Shown here piece after piece: positions 33,877 through 42,961 of a stretch of DNA of 64,000 nucleotides; the stretch's first letter is position 1, and the number at the start of each line of letters is the position of its first letter. This DNA comes from Paenibacillus sp. Root52 (GTDB lineage Bacteria; Bacillota; Bacilli; Paenibacillales; Paenibacillaceae). The notes under the pieces were generated by a model, which had not been told where the DNA came from, did not search any database, and saw only the letters and a program-made list of their open reading frames with translations. A program made the position numbers and the translations under genes. Location: contig NZ_LMFO01000002.1 of assembly GCF_001426865.1 (NCBI RefSeq), positions 125,470 to 189,469 of the forward strand, in the 5' to 3' direction.

Positions 33877-36168
33877 TTATGCTCGAATGCCATGATCCTT
33901 GTTGTTCAGTTTCTCCAACAACTCGTTCATGTTCTCTTCGCTCATAGCCCCGCCACTAAAGGCAACGAGAGCACGTAGCGGCATATATTTCATCATGGCA
34001 TCCATCATATCTGCATGGTCTCCAGCATCGTCACCGCCAAAGCCGCTTGCTTCCTGGAATTGCTTCAATGCCTGCTCCAGTAGCTTCTTATTGGCAGGAT
34101 CGCGCTGAATATCGCCTAGTGTACTATTACGTGTATACGTCGGGATAAAGGTAGCCGTGGATTCTACGGTCACTCGTGTGTGTAAATGAATGTCCCGGGA
34201 AGAACTGCCGACCTGAATCTCGAACTCTCCCGTCTCTACATGCCAATCCTTCATGTCCACATTATAATAAGCGAACGAGCGCTTATCCAGAGTGAAGCCA
34301 ATCACTTTCGACTCGCCTGGCTCCAGCTGAATTTTGGAGAATGCCTTCAACTCCTTGGCTGGACGAATGGCGGTGCTCTCTACATCACGGATATAGAGCT
34401 GTACGATTTCTTTACCGGCTCTGTCCCCCGTGTTGGTTACACGAACACTTACCTGTATTTCATCCTGATCCGTCAATTCCGTCCGATTCACGGTGAGATC
34501 AGCATATTCAAACGTCGTATAACTCATACCGTATCCAAAAGGGAACAAGGGATCAATCTGTTTGGTGTCATAATATCGGTATCCTACAAAAATTCCTTCG
34601 CGGTAATCGACCCGATCACCTTCACCCGGGAAATTAAGATAAGACGGATTATGACTGAGCTTCGCAGGGAACGTCTCTGCGAGTTTACCTGATGGGTTCA
34701 CCTCACCGTACAATAGATCAGCAATTGCACCACCAACGGCTTGACCACCTAAATACGCTTCAAGCACAGCTTGTACCTTCGGCAACCATGGCATTTCAAC
34801 AGGTGAACCGTTGCTTAGGACAACGATGACACGTGGTTGTACTTTAGCTACCTCTTCGATTAGACGGATATGGTTGTCTGGCAAGCGCAGATGCGAACGA
34901 TCATACCCTTCTGATTCATAGCGGTCTGGCAGTCCTACGAACACAATTGCCGTGTCCGCCGTCTGAGCCGTCTGAATCGCATCAGCCATCATTGACTCAT
35001 CTACATCATCTGCTTCAATTCGGTACCCTGGTGCGTAGGTGAGCTTCACCTCTTCACCCGCCACACGAGTCATCTCATCCACAATATCATCCACTTGGGT
35101 TGGATTAATATGAGAGCTGCCTCCACCCTGAAAGCGTGGTTTACGTGCAAAGGCACCAATCAGTGCAACAGAACCTTCGCGTTGTAGCGGTAAGATGCTC
35201 TCCTCATTTTTCAGTAAAACCATGCTCTCGGAAGCCACCTTACGCGCAAGCTGATGGTGCTCCTCTTTGTCATACGTTGCATTTTCCTGCTTATGATCAA
35301 CCGCTTTGAAGATCAGTGTGAGCAATCGCTCTACCGCCCCATCGAGCTTCTCCAGAGACAGTTCACCGTTCTCTACAGCATCAATGACCTTACGTTCGCC
35401 AATTCCGCCACTTGCCGGCATCTCCAACTCCATACCTGCCGCCAGCGCATCCGCACGTTCGTTCACAGCACCCCAGTCAGATACAACAATGCCTTCATGA
35501 CCCCATTCGTTCTTAAGGATATCTGTAAGTAACCATTCATTCTCACCTGCATAGGTTCCATTAACCTTGTTATAGGAGTTCATCACCGTCCACGGCTGAG
35601 CATCCTTCACTGCACCCTCGAAGCTCGCAAGATAAATCTCACGTAACGTTCGTTCATCTACAACGGCATCAATCGACATGCGTCGCTCTTCCTGATTGTT
35701 CACAGCAAAATGTTTCAATGACGTGCCTACACCCTGACTCTGGACTCCCTTAATATGACCCGCGGCCAAACGTGTGGACAATAATGGATCCTCGGAAAAA
35801 TATTCAAAATTACGGCCACCCAGCGGTGAACGTTTAATATTAACACCCGGGCCAAGCAAGACGGATACGTCCTCCGCCTGACATTCCTCTCCGAGAGCAA
35901 CGCCGACTTGACGCGCTAACTCGGTGTCCCATGAACTTGCCAGCCCTGCTGCAGATGGGAAACACGTTGCAGGCACACTTGCCATCAGACCCAGATGATC
36001 AGCACTCGAATCCTGCTTACGTAACCCGTGTGGGCCGTCCGTTACCATGATGGATGGAATACCGAGACGCTCCACCCCTTTTAGATGCCAGAAATCGAGA
36101 CCTGAGCACATGCCCGCTTTTTCTTCCAAAGTCATCCGCTGTACCAATTCTTTGATGTTACGTTCCAT
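33877..36168 (-). CDS. Glycoside hydrolase family 3 beta-glucosidase
   Basis: Hydrolyses terminal beta-linked glucose (or another sugar) from oligosaccharides. Seen: 763 residues without signal peptide, so cytoplasmic; GH3 N-terminal barrel with [20 protein letters not shown], the [11 protein letters not shown] motif and nucleophile Asp in IVVSDWGAV (near residue 225); the C-terminal domain with a GGGSSH motif; and a Fn3-like C-terminal domain (about 570-650). A short helical tail follows. The ATG has GGAGG seven bases upstream. A cre-like site 80 bases upstream suggests glucose repression. Confidence 0.92.
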   Translation of the reverse strand: MERNIKELVQRMTLEEKAGMCSGLDFWHLKGVERLGIPSIMVTDGPHGLRKQDSSADHLGLMASVPATCFPSAAGLASSWDTELARQVGVALGEECQAEDVSVLLGPGVNIKRSPLGGRNFEYFSEDPLLSTRLAAGHIKGVQSQGVGTSLKHFAVNNQEERRMSIDAVVDERTLREIYLASFEGAVKDAQPWTVMNSYNKVNGTYAGENEWLLTDILKNEWGHEGIVVSDWGAVNERADALAAGMELEMPASGGIGERKVIDAVENGELSLEKLDGAVERLLTLIFKAVDHKQENATYDKEEHHQLARKVASESMVLLKNEESILPLQREGSVALIGAFARKPRFQGGGSSHINPTQVDDIVDEMTRVAGEEVKLTYAPGYRIEADDVDESMMADAIQTAQTADTAIVFVGLPDRYESEGYDRSHLRLPDNHIRLIEEVAKVQPRVIVVLSNGSPVEMPWLPKVQAVLEAYLGGQAVGGAIADLLYGEVNPSGKLAETFPAKLSHNPSYLNFPGEGDRVDYREGIFVGYRYYDTKQIDPLFPFGYGMSYTTFEYADLTVNRTELTDQDEIQVSVRVTNTGDRAGKEIVQLYIRDVESTAIRPAKELKAFSKIQLEPGESKVIGFTLDKRSFAYYNVDMKDWHVETGEFEIQVGSSSRDIHLHTRVTVESTATFIPTYTRNSTLGDIQRDPANKKLLEQALKQFQEASGFGGDDAGDHADMMDAMMKYMPLRALVAFSGGAMSEENMNELLEKLNNKDHGIRA

Positions 36169-36249
36169 AATAACCCCTCCAGTTCATGATCTGTTATATA
36201 AGATAAAGCATACATGGTTTCGTAATGCACTTTCAAATGTTTACCCCAT

Positions 36250-36263
36250 TCGCAACGTTTACA
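36250..36263 (-). promoter_or_regulatory. Cre-like element before the GH3 gene
   Basis: Minus strand TGTAAACGTTGCGA matches TGWAARCGYTWNCW at 12 of 14 positions. It lies about 85 bases before the start codon. CcpA control is inferred. Confidence 0.5.
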
Positions 36264-36285
36264 TAACGGTTATTCCTATTCTTTT

Positions 36286-36330
36286 GTGCAAAAAAAACAA
36301 AAACAGCCTGATCTCTAAAGATCAAGCTGT
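36286..36330 (-). terminator. Terminator of the mhqOD unit
   Basis: ACAGCTTGATCT pairs with AGATCAGGCTGT (one G-U pair), four-base loop, then TTTTTGTTTTTTTT on the minus strand. Confidence 0.92.
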
Positions 36331-36390
36331 CCAACTATGCCTCTCACAGAGCAGTTATCCCATGTTCGATATCCGTCACTCCGTAAAGCC

Positions 36391-37008
36391 TCACGCCTGA
36401 GACGCAAACCATGCTGCCGCAGCTTCTGCCTCGGTACGTGTAAGCTGATGTCCCTGACGCTCCCAGTGCATGTGCACTGTTGCTCCAGCTTCGCTTAGCA
36501 AGCTCGCCAGCTCTTCAGTTTCCCGTTTAGGCACGATAGGGTCATTCTCCCCTGCTCCAATGTATACAGGCAAGCCTTTCAGATCAGGTAGCTCAAGTCC
36601 ACGTAATGGCACCATAGGATGATGTAGAATTGCTCCTTTGAACACATCCGCCTGATGGAAGATTAGGCTTGCAGCAATATTAGCTCCATTGGAGTAACCA
36701 AGGACAATGACATTCGAGCGGTCAAAGCCATATTCTACGGCTGCTGCATCAATGAACGCGCCCAGCTCTGCCGTCCGTGCGATCAGATCTGGTTCATCGA
36801 ATACACCTTCGGCTAAACGACGGAAGAAGCGAGGCATACCGTTTTCAGATACATTTCCACGTACCCCCAGAATACCAGCTCCAGGTGCAATCATCTCAGC
36901 CAGACCGACTAGATCATTTTCCGTGCCTCCTGTGCCGTGAAGCAAGAGTAACGTCGGTGCATCAGGCTGTGAGCCTGCTTTATAAATATGTTTCATTGTA
37001 TTGGTCAT
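36391..37008 (-). CDS. mhqD: Carboxylesterase/hydrolase, MhqD type
   Basis: Alpha/beta hydrolase of the phospholipase/carboxylesterase family; MhqD in Bacillus subtilis belongs to the quinone-stress MhqR regulon. Seen: LLLHGTGGTENDL, nucleophile elbow VLGYSNGANIA near residue 100, acid in GAGENDPIVP and His in ERQGHQLT. The ATG at 37008 has AAGGAG ten bases upstream and overlaps the mhqO stop by four bases (ATGA), so the pair is co-translated. Confidence 0.88.
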   Translation of the reverse strand: MTNTMKHIYKAGSQPDAPTLLLLHGTGGTENDLVGLAEMIAPGAGILGVRGNVSENGMPRFFRRLAEGVFDEPDLIARTAELGAFIDAAAVEYGFDRSNVIVLGYSNGANIAASLIFHQADVFKGAILHHPMVPLRGLELPDLKGLPVYIGAGENDPIVPKRETEELASLLSEAGATVHMHWERQGHQLTRTEAEAAAAWFASQA

Positions 37009-37955
37009 GATTTTGCGTCTCCTTTCCATTCCCGTACTTGAATTGGTGGCAACATCTGTTCAATCTGCTCACGTTGTGGTTCGTACCATTCAGGCAACAT
37101 TAATTTCTCGCCCATGCTTTCTTGTGGTTCGTCCCGTGCAAATCCTGGAGGATCGGTAGCCAGCTCGAACAATATACCTCCCGGCTCTCTGAAATACACG
37201 GCGTTGAAGTACTGACGATCAATAATCGGCGTTGGATAATAACCGGCTTGCTCCAGATCTTTCTGTACTTGTTCATGCTCGGTGTAATCTTTAGCGCGCC
37301 AAGCAATATGGTGTACCGTTCCGGCTCCGCCAATGCCCCGCTGGATTCCAGTCGATTGAATGTCGATGAGTTGACCGATATCTCCGGTAGCACGTAAGCG
37401 GATTATTCCATCCTCTTCACCGACTTGCTCCAGACCAAGCATCGTTTCCAGCACATCAATTGTTTTCTCAGGTACATGAGTGAATAATACCGCACCTCCG
37501 AAGCCTTTGATTGCATGCTCTGGCGTTACACCATTGAACGTCCACTGGCTCGGCTGACCTTCTTCACGTTCAACCAGTTCCAGCAGCAGACCACCTTTAT
37601 CGAAGAAACGAATATATTGCTCGCCAAACCGTGTTTTATTTTCAAAAGGGATATCAAAAGAAGCAAGACGTTCTTTCCAGAATGGCAGACTGCCTGTCGG
37701 AATAGCATAGACCGTAACCCCTGTCTGACCTGAACCAATCACGCCTCTTCTTGCTTCTTTCTGAGGGAAAAATGTGATGATCGTTCCAGGCGCTCCGCCT
37801 TCATTCCCGTAATACAGATGATACACATCGGGTGCATCAAAGTTTATTGTTTTTTTCACCAATCTCAGAGCCAGTACACCGGCGTAAAAATCAACATTTT
37901 TCTGTGCATCGTCTACAAAAGCGGTAACATGGTGAATTCCTGAAGTTCTGAACAT
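37005..37955 (-). CDS. mhqO: Ring-cleaving dioxygenase, MhqO/MhqA type
   Basis: Glyoxalase-fold (vicinal oxygen chelate) dioxygenase that opens hydroquinone-type rings. Seen: two VOC modules; metal ligands in GIHHVTAFV near the start, the TVHHIAWRAKD motif near residue 215, and a Glu in GGILFELATD near 265. The ATG at 37955 has GGGAG eight bases upstream; the GTG nine bases earlier is too close. It leads the mhqO-mhqD pair, behind a promoter flanked by operator-like palindromes. Confidence 0.9.
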   Translation of the reverse strand: MFRTSGIHHVTAFVDDAQKNVDFYAGVLALRLVKKTINFDAPDVYHLYYGNEGGAPGTIITFFPQKEARRGVIGSGQTGVTVYAIPTGSLPFWKERLASFDIPFENKTRFGEQYIRFFDKGGLLLELVEREEGQPSQWTFNGVTPEHAIKGFGGAVLFTHVPEKTIDVLETMLGLEQVGEEDGIIRLRATGDIGQLIDIQSTGIQRGIGGAGTVHHIAWRAKDYTEHEQVQKDLEQAGYYPTPIIDRQYFNAVYFREPGGILFELATDPPGFARDEPQESMGEKLMLPEWYEPQREQIEQMLPPIQVREWKGDAKS

Positions 37956-38117
37956 AACATCCACTCCCTTATTTTTGTTGGTTGATCATTTGATTTTGAA
38001 GTCGTTATTTATTCTCACTGCTGTTTTATTGCAGTTTGTTCTTATTGCATTTCTTGTTGCGCGTTTTATTGCTTGTTCTTACTGCTGTTCATCATTACTT
38101 TTTGTTATTTATCTTTA

Positions 38118-38185
38118 ATTTAAGATTCTTTAAATTTATATTAATCCATCCCCATCCAAATTGCAAGCATTTGTTTTAAATTTAA
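38118..38185 (-). promoter_or_regulatory. mhqO promoter flanked by two AT-rich palindromes
   Basis: Minus-strand -35 TTGCAA (38161-38166), 17 bases, -10 TAATAT (38138-38143). One palindrome, ATTTAA-6-TTAAAT (38118-38135), covers the start site; the other, TTAAATTTAA (38176-38185), lies just before the -35. Both include the half-site TTTAAGATT. The placement suits a MarR-type repressor such as MhqR, but the sites do not match the Bacillus subtilis MhqR box I remember. Confidence 0.45.
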
Positions 38186-38239
38186 GATTTATGTCGTTCT
38201 TGAAACCTGTTGCGCATCTTCTTCATTCTAATTTGTCCA

Positions 38240-38276
38240 AAACAAAAAGACAGACCCCCGATGCAATCGGAAATCT
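38240..38276 (-). terminator. Terminator of the CNNM/CBS genes
   Basis: Minus strand CAGATTTCCGAT pairs with ATCGGGGGTCTG (three T-G pairs), three-base loop, then TTTTTGTTTT. It lies 70 bases after the second paralog. Confidence 0.85.
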
Positions 38277-38346
38277 GCCTTAGCTTACCCTACTTCTTTC
38301 ATTACGGGATAACCCGGTTCTAAAGAAGTTACATTTTGAATTTCAA

Positions 38347-39429
38347 TTATACCAATTTCAGTCTTTTCGGTGGATTCACCAAATCCTTGTGTTCGTACTC
38401 ATCCTTGATATCGCCCACGATTTCTTCCAGAATGTCCTCCATCGTAACCATACCGACAGTTTCGCCTTGCTCGTTATGCACCGCAGCAATATGAACGCGA
38501 CTCTGTTGCATCTGAATAAGAACATCCTTAATTGGGGATTGCTCTGAGAATTTAGGCATGTCATGAACAAAGGTGTTCATGTTGAACTCTCGGCCTGCTG
38601 CCAGACTTGTCAGCATCTCTTTGGTATTAATGAATCCGATAAAATGAGATTGATCTCCACCTGCGACAACAGGATAACGTGTATATTCATGCCGGTTTAG
38701 AACTTCGATCATGCGATCAATAGGCATTTCCTTTTCCAGTGTAACGATTTTTTCTCTACGAATCATAATCTCTTGTAGGAGACGTTCATCAAAAGCAAAG
38801 ATATTTTTCAGATAGTCGAGCTCAGTCTGATTAATCTCTCCGCTCTCATAACTCTGAGCCACGATGAGCTTCAACTCCTCCTCGGAGTGAACAGTATCGT
38901 GCCCTGCTGGCTTAACTCCAAAGATACCAAGCAGAAGACGAGCAGCGCCATTAAGCGCGTAGATGAACGGGTTCATGATCTTACCAAACCAGTACAAAGG
39001 TGGTGCTAACAACAGCGTCATGCGCTCAGCAAATTGAATCGCAAGCGTCTTAGGTGCCAACTCACCAATAACAACGTGCAAGAACGTGATGATGGCAAGC
39101 GCAATACCATAAGATAACACAGTAGATAATGCCGCTGGTACTTCTAAGCGGTCAAACAACGGATGTAACATTTTCTCTACGGTAGGTTCACCTAATGCCC
39201 CTAACACGAGAGCTGTAATCGTAATCCCCAACTGACAGGCAGAGAGGTAGTAATCCAGATCGTGTGCGACCTTCTTAGCAAGTACTGCTTTCTTGTTTCC
39301 CTCAGAGATCAATTGATCTATTCGAGACATTCGGACTTTGAGAATTGCAAATTCGGCTCCTACGAAGAATGCAGTCAGTCCGATAAATACCGCGACCAAA
39401 AATAAATTCAAGGCTATTATTCCGTCCAA
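38347..39429 (-). CDS. CNNM/CBS membrane transporter, short paralog lacking the CorC domain
   Basis: Member of the HlyC/CorC (CNNM, MpfA) family linked to Mg2+ or Co2+ export. Seen: 360 residues with a CNNM membrane domain (about 1-185; GAEFAILKVRMSRIDQL, YYLSACQLGITI, HVVIGELAPKTLAIQ) and two CBS motifs (about 205-340), ending in NPPKRLKLV. The C-terminal CorC_HlyC domain present in the neighbour is absent. TTG start with a hairpin between an upstream GGAGG and the start (listed separately). It is a tandem duplicate of the upstream gene, 89 bases away. Confidence 0.87.
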   Translation of the reverse strand: MDGIIALNLFLVAVFIGLTAFFVGAEFAILKVRMSRIDQLISEGNKKAVLAKKVAHDLDYYLSACQLGITITALVLGALGEPTVEKMLHPLFDRLEVPAALSTVLSYGIALAIITFLHVVIGELAPKTLAIQFAERMTLLLAPPLYWFGKIMNPFIYALNGAARLLLGIFGVKPAGHDTVHSEEELKLIVAQSYESGEINQTELDYLKNIFAFDERLLQEIMIRREKIVTLEKEMPIDRMIEVLNRHEYTRYPVVAGGDQSHFIGFINTKEMLTSLAAGREFNMNTFVHDMPKFSEQSPIKDVLIQMQQSRVHIAAVHNEQGETVGMVTMEDILEEIVGDIKDEYEHKDLVNPPKRLKLV

Positions 39430-39459
39430 TGATTTCCCTCAGATGAGGGATTCACCTCC
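39430..39459 (-). promoter_or_regulatory. Hairpin leader of the short CNNM paralog
   Basis: On the minus strand GGAGG (39459-39455), a five-base spacer, the hairpin CCCTC-ATCT-GAGGG, then six bases to TTG. If the hairpin forms, either the distal GGAGG is brought to 11 bases from the start, or the proximal GAGGG is hidden. The same arrangement precedes the upstream paralog. Confidence 0.55.
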
Positions 39460-39518
39460 AAGTAAATTATATTTCATGTGTTGAACTCCATCATTCAAGC
39501 ATTCACTTTAAAATGGCC

Positions 39519-40859
39519 TTAATCAGATACACTGCTGGTCGGAACTTCAACTTCTGCCCCGTTAGTACGCTCCAGTAGTACCTGCTTGATCTGGTAATTA
39601 TCGGTTTCAACGACCGTCCAGACATAATCACCGTGCTCAACGGTATCTCCGTTGTCAACGCGAACTCCCTTTTGGAACTGAATCCAGCCTGCAACGGTAT
39701 CCATCTCTTCATTACCCTCAAAATTCAAACCAAACTGTCTCTCCAGTTCGTCTAATAGGACACGGCCGTTAATGAGATACTGGTTCTCACCCGTCTCTTG
39801 AATATCTGCCACTTCGTCGGCATCGAATTCGTCACGAATTTCACCAACAAGCTCCTCTAGAATATCCTCCATCGTCAGGATTCCCGACGTACCCCCATAT
39901 TCATCCACGACTACAGCCATATGCACTCGTTCTTGCTGCATCTTGATCATCGCATCCTGGATACGGGTAATTTCCGAAACGAAAGGAATCTCACGAACAA
40001 AATGCGAGAGTTGATATTCTCTGCGAGTAACCATGTCAGGCAAAATTTTCTTCACATTGACCATGCCCACAATACGGTCTTTATCGCCCTCTTCGACGAC
40101 AGGATAACGCGAGTAGTTGTGCTCATCTAGAATCGGAATGATCTCATCGTAGACCATCTCCTGATCCAGTGTAACCAATTCTGTTCTCGGTACCATAATA
40201 TCTTTAGCTACGCGCTCATCGAACACAAAGACATTTTCCATATAAGAAAGCTTAGTTCGATTCGTCTCGTCGCCTTCATAGCTTTGACTCATAATTATCT
40301 TGATCTCATCTTCCGAATAAGCCTGTTCGTGACCTGCTGGCTTCACGCCGAATCCGCGAAGGATCACACGCGATGTGCCATTCAGCGCCCAGATGAAAGG
40401 ATACATAATCTTACCGAACCAATACAGCGACGGTGAGAGCAGCAACGTCAATCTTTCCGAAAATTGAATTGCGAGTGTTTTGGGTGCCATTTCACCAACA
40501 ACAACGTGAAGGAAAGTGACTAGAATAAAGGCGATTGCATAGGATGCAATCGACGACACGGCAGGTGAGATACTTAAATATTCGAATACCGGATATAAAA
40601 GTCTTTCCACCGTAGGTTTACCCAAAGCACCAAGTCCCAGAGCTGTAACTGTAATTCCGAGCTGACAGGCCGATAAATAATAATCCAGATCTGAGACTAC
40701 CTTTTTGGCTAGAACAGCCTTCTTGTTTCCTTCCGAGACAAGTTGATCGACACGAGACGTCCGAATCTTAACAACTGCGAACTCGGATGCAACGAAAAAT
40801 GCGGTTAATACAATCAAGATAACTAGTAATGCTAAGTTAATAATGGTAATTATGTCCAA
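39519..40859 (-). CDS. CNNM/CBS membrane transporter with CorC_HlyC domain
   Basis: Full-length family member (446 residues): CNNM membrane domain (about 1-185), CBS pair (about 205-340, with MVPRTELVTLDQEM and GGTSGILTMEDILEELVGEI), then the CorC_HlyC domain (about 355-435, INGRVLLDELERQFGLNF). Related proteins protect against high Mg2+ or carry divalent cations. TTG start with the paired-leader hairpin. It is the first gene of the tandem pair; the two share long stretches, such as NKKAVLAKKV and LDYYLSACQLGIT, showing duplication. Confidence 0.9.
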   Translation of the reverse strand: MDIITIINLALLVILIVLTAFFVASEFAVVKIRTSRVDQLVSEGNKKAVLAKKVVSDLDYYLSACQLGITVTALGLGALGKPTVERLLYPVFEYLSISPAVSSIASYAIAFILVTFLHVVVGEMAPKTLAIQFSERLTLLLSPSLYWFGKIMYPFIWALNGTSRVILRGFGVKPAGHEQAYSEDEIKIIMSQSYEGDETNRTKLSYMENVFVFDERVAKDIMVPRTELVTLDQEMVYDEIIPILDEHNYSRYPVVEEGDKDRIVGMVNVKKILPDMVTRREYQLSHFVREIPFVSEITRIQDAMIKMQQERVHMAVVVDEYGGTSGILTMEDILEELVGEIRDEFDADEVADIQETGENQYLINGRVLLDELERQFGLNFEGNEEMDTVAGWIQFQKGVRVDNGDTVEHGDYVWTVVETDNYQIKQVLLERTNGAEVEVPTSSVSD

Positions 40860-40890
40860 TGATTTCCCCGATTCTCAGGGATTCACCTCC
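40860..40890 (-). promoter_or_regulatory. Hairpin leader of the full-length CNNM gene
   Basis: Minus strand GGAGG (40890-40886), then TGAAT, CCC(T)-GAGAATC-GGGG, then AAATCA and TTG. Bases around the hairpin are the same as in the leader at 39430-39459 (GGAGGTGAATCCCT, GGAAATCATTGGAC), while the loop differs. Confidence 0.55.
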
Positions 40891-41491
40891 AGAAATAGTT
40901 ACAGCGTTATCCATTAACCTTGTTAATTCCATAACGGCTGATCGTTGTTAACATTGTTTACTTCCAACTAAACTTGAAGCGTAAAACGTATATAAAATCG
41001 ATAAATGATGAACTTACATAGGTCAACCTTGGCTTTGTAAGTTGTTAAAACAGGAACTAAGGATGCAGCAATCATACTAGAAACCTTCTCAATCCAAACA
41101 GGGTTACCCCTCATGCTGTTAACTGTTTCCCCGATTTACTCCACCTTAATTCTCCATTTGGACAGTTTACAATATCGCCTTCCCAATAGATATCCACCTC
41201 CCTTCTTGTTCATTCCTGTTTCAGAAAAGTATACCACGTTCCACTCCCAACCATCCAGTTGCACGTTATGGTTTGGAGTACTTAGTCATATGTATTGTTC
41301 ACAGAATAGTCTATATGTATGAAGATCCATCCAACTAATTGTTTATTTATACAATTACTACCCTACGTATTTATTCCCTAAACACCATCTTTTTGTACTA
41401 TTTAAGTGGCGTGAATGATATGCAGTAGTCTTGCAATTCTGGGATAAAACTAAAACTACTCTTCGGATTCATATAATCAGTATACGCAACA
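40891..41491. other. Long leader/intergenic region before the CNNM pair
   Basis: About 600 bases without a normal gene. On the minus strand an extended -10 TGGTATACT (about 41228-41236) is followed by AAGGGAGG (41197-41204) and, ten bases on, a 16-codon frame from TTG (41186 down to 41136) reading MGRRYCKLSKWRIKVE. Then about 275 AT-rich bases lead to the CNNM start. The short frame may be a leader peptide; this is weak. The purD terminator lies at the other end. Confidence 0.35.
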
Positions 41492-41545
41492 AAAGGCTCG
41501 GAGGATGCATACACTTTGCTATCAGCGTATTTCCTACGAGCCTTT
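41488..41545 (-). terminator. Terminator of the pur operon
   Basis: AAAGGCTCG pairs with CGAGCCTTT around a long partly paired loop; on the minus strand followed by TTTTGTTG. It starts 17 bases after the purD stop. Confidence 0.8.
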
Positions 41546-41561
41546 AATATTCCTTGTTCTA

Positions 41562-42827
41562 TTAAACCAATGCTTTGGCAGCTATATCAGACCGTTGATG
41601 TTTACCCTCAAAACGAATGAGCTCCGCTTGCGCGTATGCTTGGTCTCTGGCTTCACTAATGTCTGAACCCACACCAACAACACCCAAGATCCGTCCACCA
41701 TTCGTTACCCATTCACCTGATTCATTGCGTGCTGTTCCTGCATGGAACACAATAGCATCCTTGGCTTCATCCAACCCTTCAATCCGTACACCCTTATCAT
41801 ATGGACCTGGATAACCACCGGAAGCGAGTACGACACATACAGCAGCTTCATCGCTCCAATCAATCTCAATCTCAGCCAACTTACCATGAACCGTTGCCCA
41901 GAAAATGTCGAACAGATCAGATTTCAGACGTGGTAACACAACCTGTGTCTCTGGATCACCAAAACGAGCATTGAATTCGATCGTTTTAGGTTTACCTTCA
42001 GGAGAGATCATCAGCCCAGCAAACAGAACTCCCTGGAACGGACGCCCTTCAGATACCATCGCTTTCGCCGTAGGTTTGATAATAGTCTCAACTGCTTCTT
42101 CAATAATAGAAGAATCAATGTGTGGCAATGGTGAGTATGTACCCATCCCCCCAGTATTAGGCCCCTGATCGTTATCGAATACAGGCTTATGATCCTGAGC
42201 TGCAGCCATTGGACGAACCGTTTCCCCATCAACAAAGGCGAGAATGGACATTTCCTGACCCGCAAGGAATTCTTCGATAATGACCTTGGCACCGGCCTCT
42301 CCAAATACCTTGTCCACCATAATGCTGCGCAGAGCCTGATCCGCTTCTTCCCGTGAATAAGCTACAGTTACACCTTTACCTGCCGCAAGCCCATCCGCTT
42401 TGATCACCACAGGAATGGATTGCGCATTCAGATAAGTCTGTGCTTGTTCATAGTTATCGAACTTCTCGTAGGCTGCAGTTGGAATGTTGTATTTATGAAG
42501 CAGATCCTTCATAAATGTTTTGCTACCCTCAATCTCAGCTGCATTTCGACGTGGACCAAACACTGGAATACGTGTGTCGTCAAATGCATCAACAATACCA
42601 TCTGCAAGTGGATCATCTGGTCCAATGACAACCAGACCAACCTTTAGCTCTACAGCCAGTGCGGTTAGTTTATCGAATTCATGCACCCCGATTGGGTGAC
42701 ATTCGGCTAGCTGTGCAATACCTGCATTTCCCGGAGCACAGTGAATTTTATCTACCTTTGGGCTCTTCGCCAATGCCCAGATGATCGCATGCTCACGGCC
42801 ACCACCGCCAACTACCAGAATATCCAT
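41562..42827 (-). CDS. purD: Phosphoribosylamine-glycine ligase (GAR synthetase)
   Basis: ATP-grasp ligase joining glycine to phosphoribosylamine, step 2 of IMP synthesis. Seen: VVGGGGREHAIIWALAKS at the start, VIKADGLAAGKGVTVA in the ATP-grasp region, TGGMGTYSP and IEFNARFGDPETQ (metal-binding Glu/Asn); 421 residues is typical. Last gene of the pur operon, 134 bases after purH with a strong hairpin in between and the operon terminator downstream. Confidence 0.97.
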   Translation of the reverse strand: MDILVVGGGGREHAIIWALAKSPKVDKIHCAPGNAGIAQLAECHPIGVHEFDKLTALAVELKVGLVVIGPDDPLADGIVDAFDDTRIPVFGPRRNAAEIEGSKTFMKDLLHKYNIPTAAYEKFDNYEQAQTYLNAQSIPVVIKADGLAAGKGVTVAYSREEADQALRSIMVDKVFGEAGAKVIIEEFLAGQEMSILAFVDGETVRPMAAAQDHKPVFDNDQGPNTGGMGTYSPLPHIDSSIIEEAVETIIKPTAKAMVSEGRPFQGVLFAGLMISPEGKPKTIEFNARFGDPETQVVLPRLKSDLFDIFWATVHGKLAEIEIDWSDEAAVCVVLASGGYPGPYDKGVRIEGLDEAKDAIVFHAGTARNESGEWVTNGGRILGVVGVGSDISEARDQAYAQAELIRFEGKHQRSDIAAKALV

Positions 42828-42910
42828 CGCTTCGTTTCCCCCTCATGAATGATGTTCGTTAATATAATTAATTCAAATACATTAGATTGAAGTTTTTCTC
42901 CCAAAACGAG

Positions 42911-42938
42911 GATGAACAAGCGGATTCGCTTGTTCATC
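42911..42938. repeat. Perfect 12-bp hairpin between purH and purD
   Basis: GATGAACAAGCG, loop GATT, CGCTTGTTCATC. On the minus strand it is followed by CTCGTTTTGG, which is only weakly terminator-like. It may lower purD expression or mark an mRNA end; readthrough is needed for purD. Confidence 0.7.
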
Positions 42939-42961
42939 GTGGTTGGTATTACCGTGTAGTC

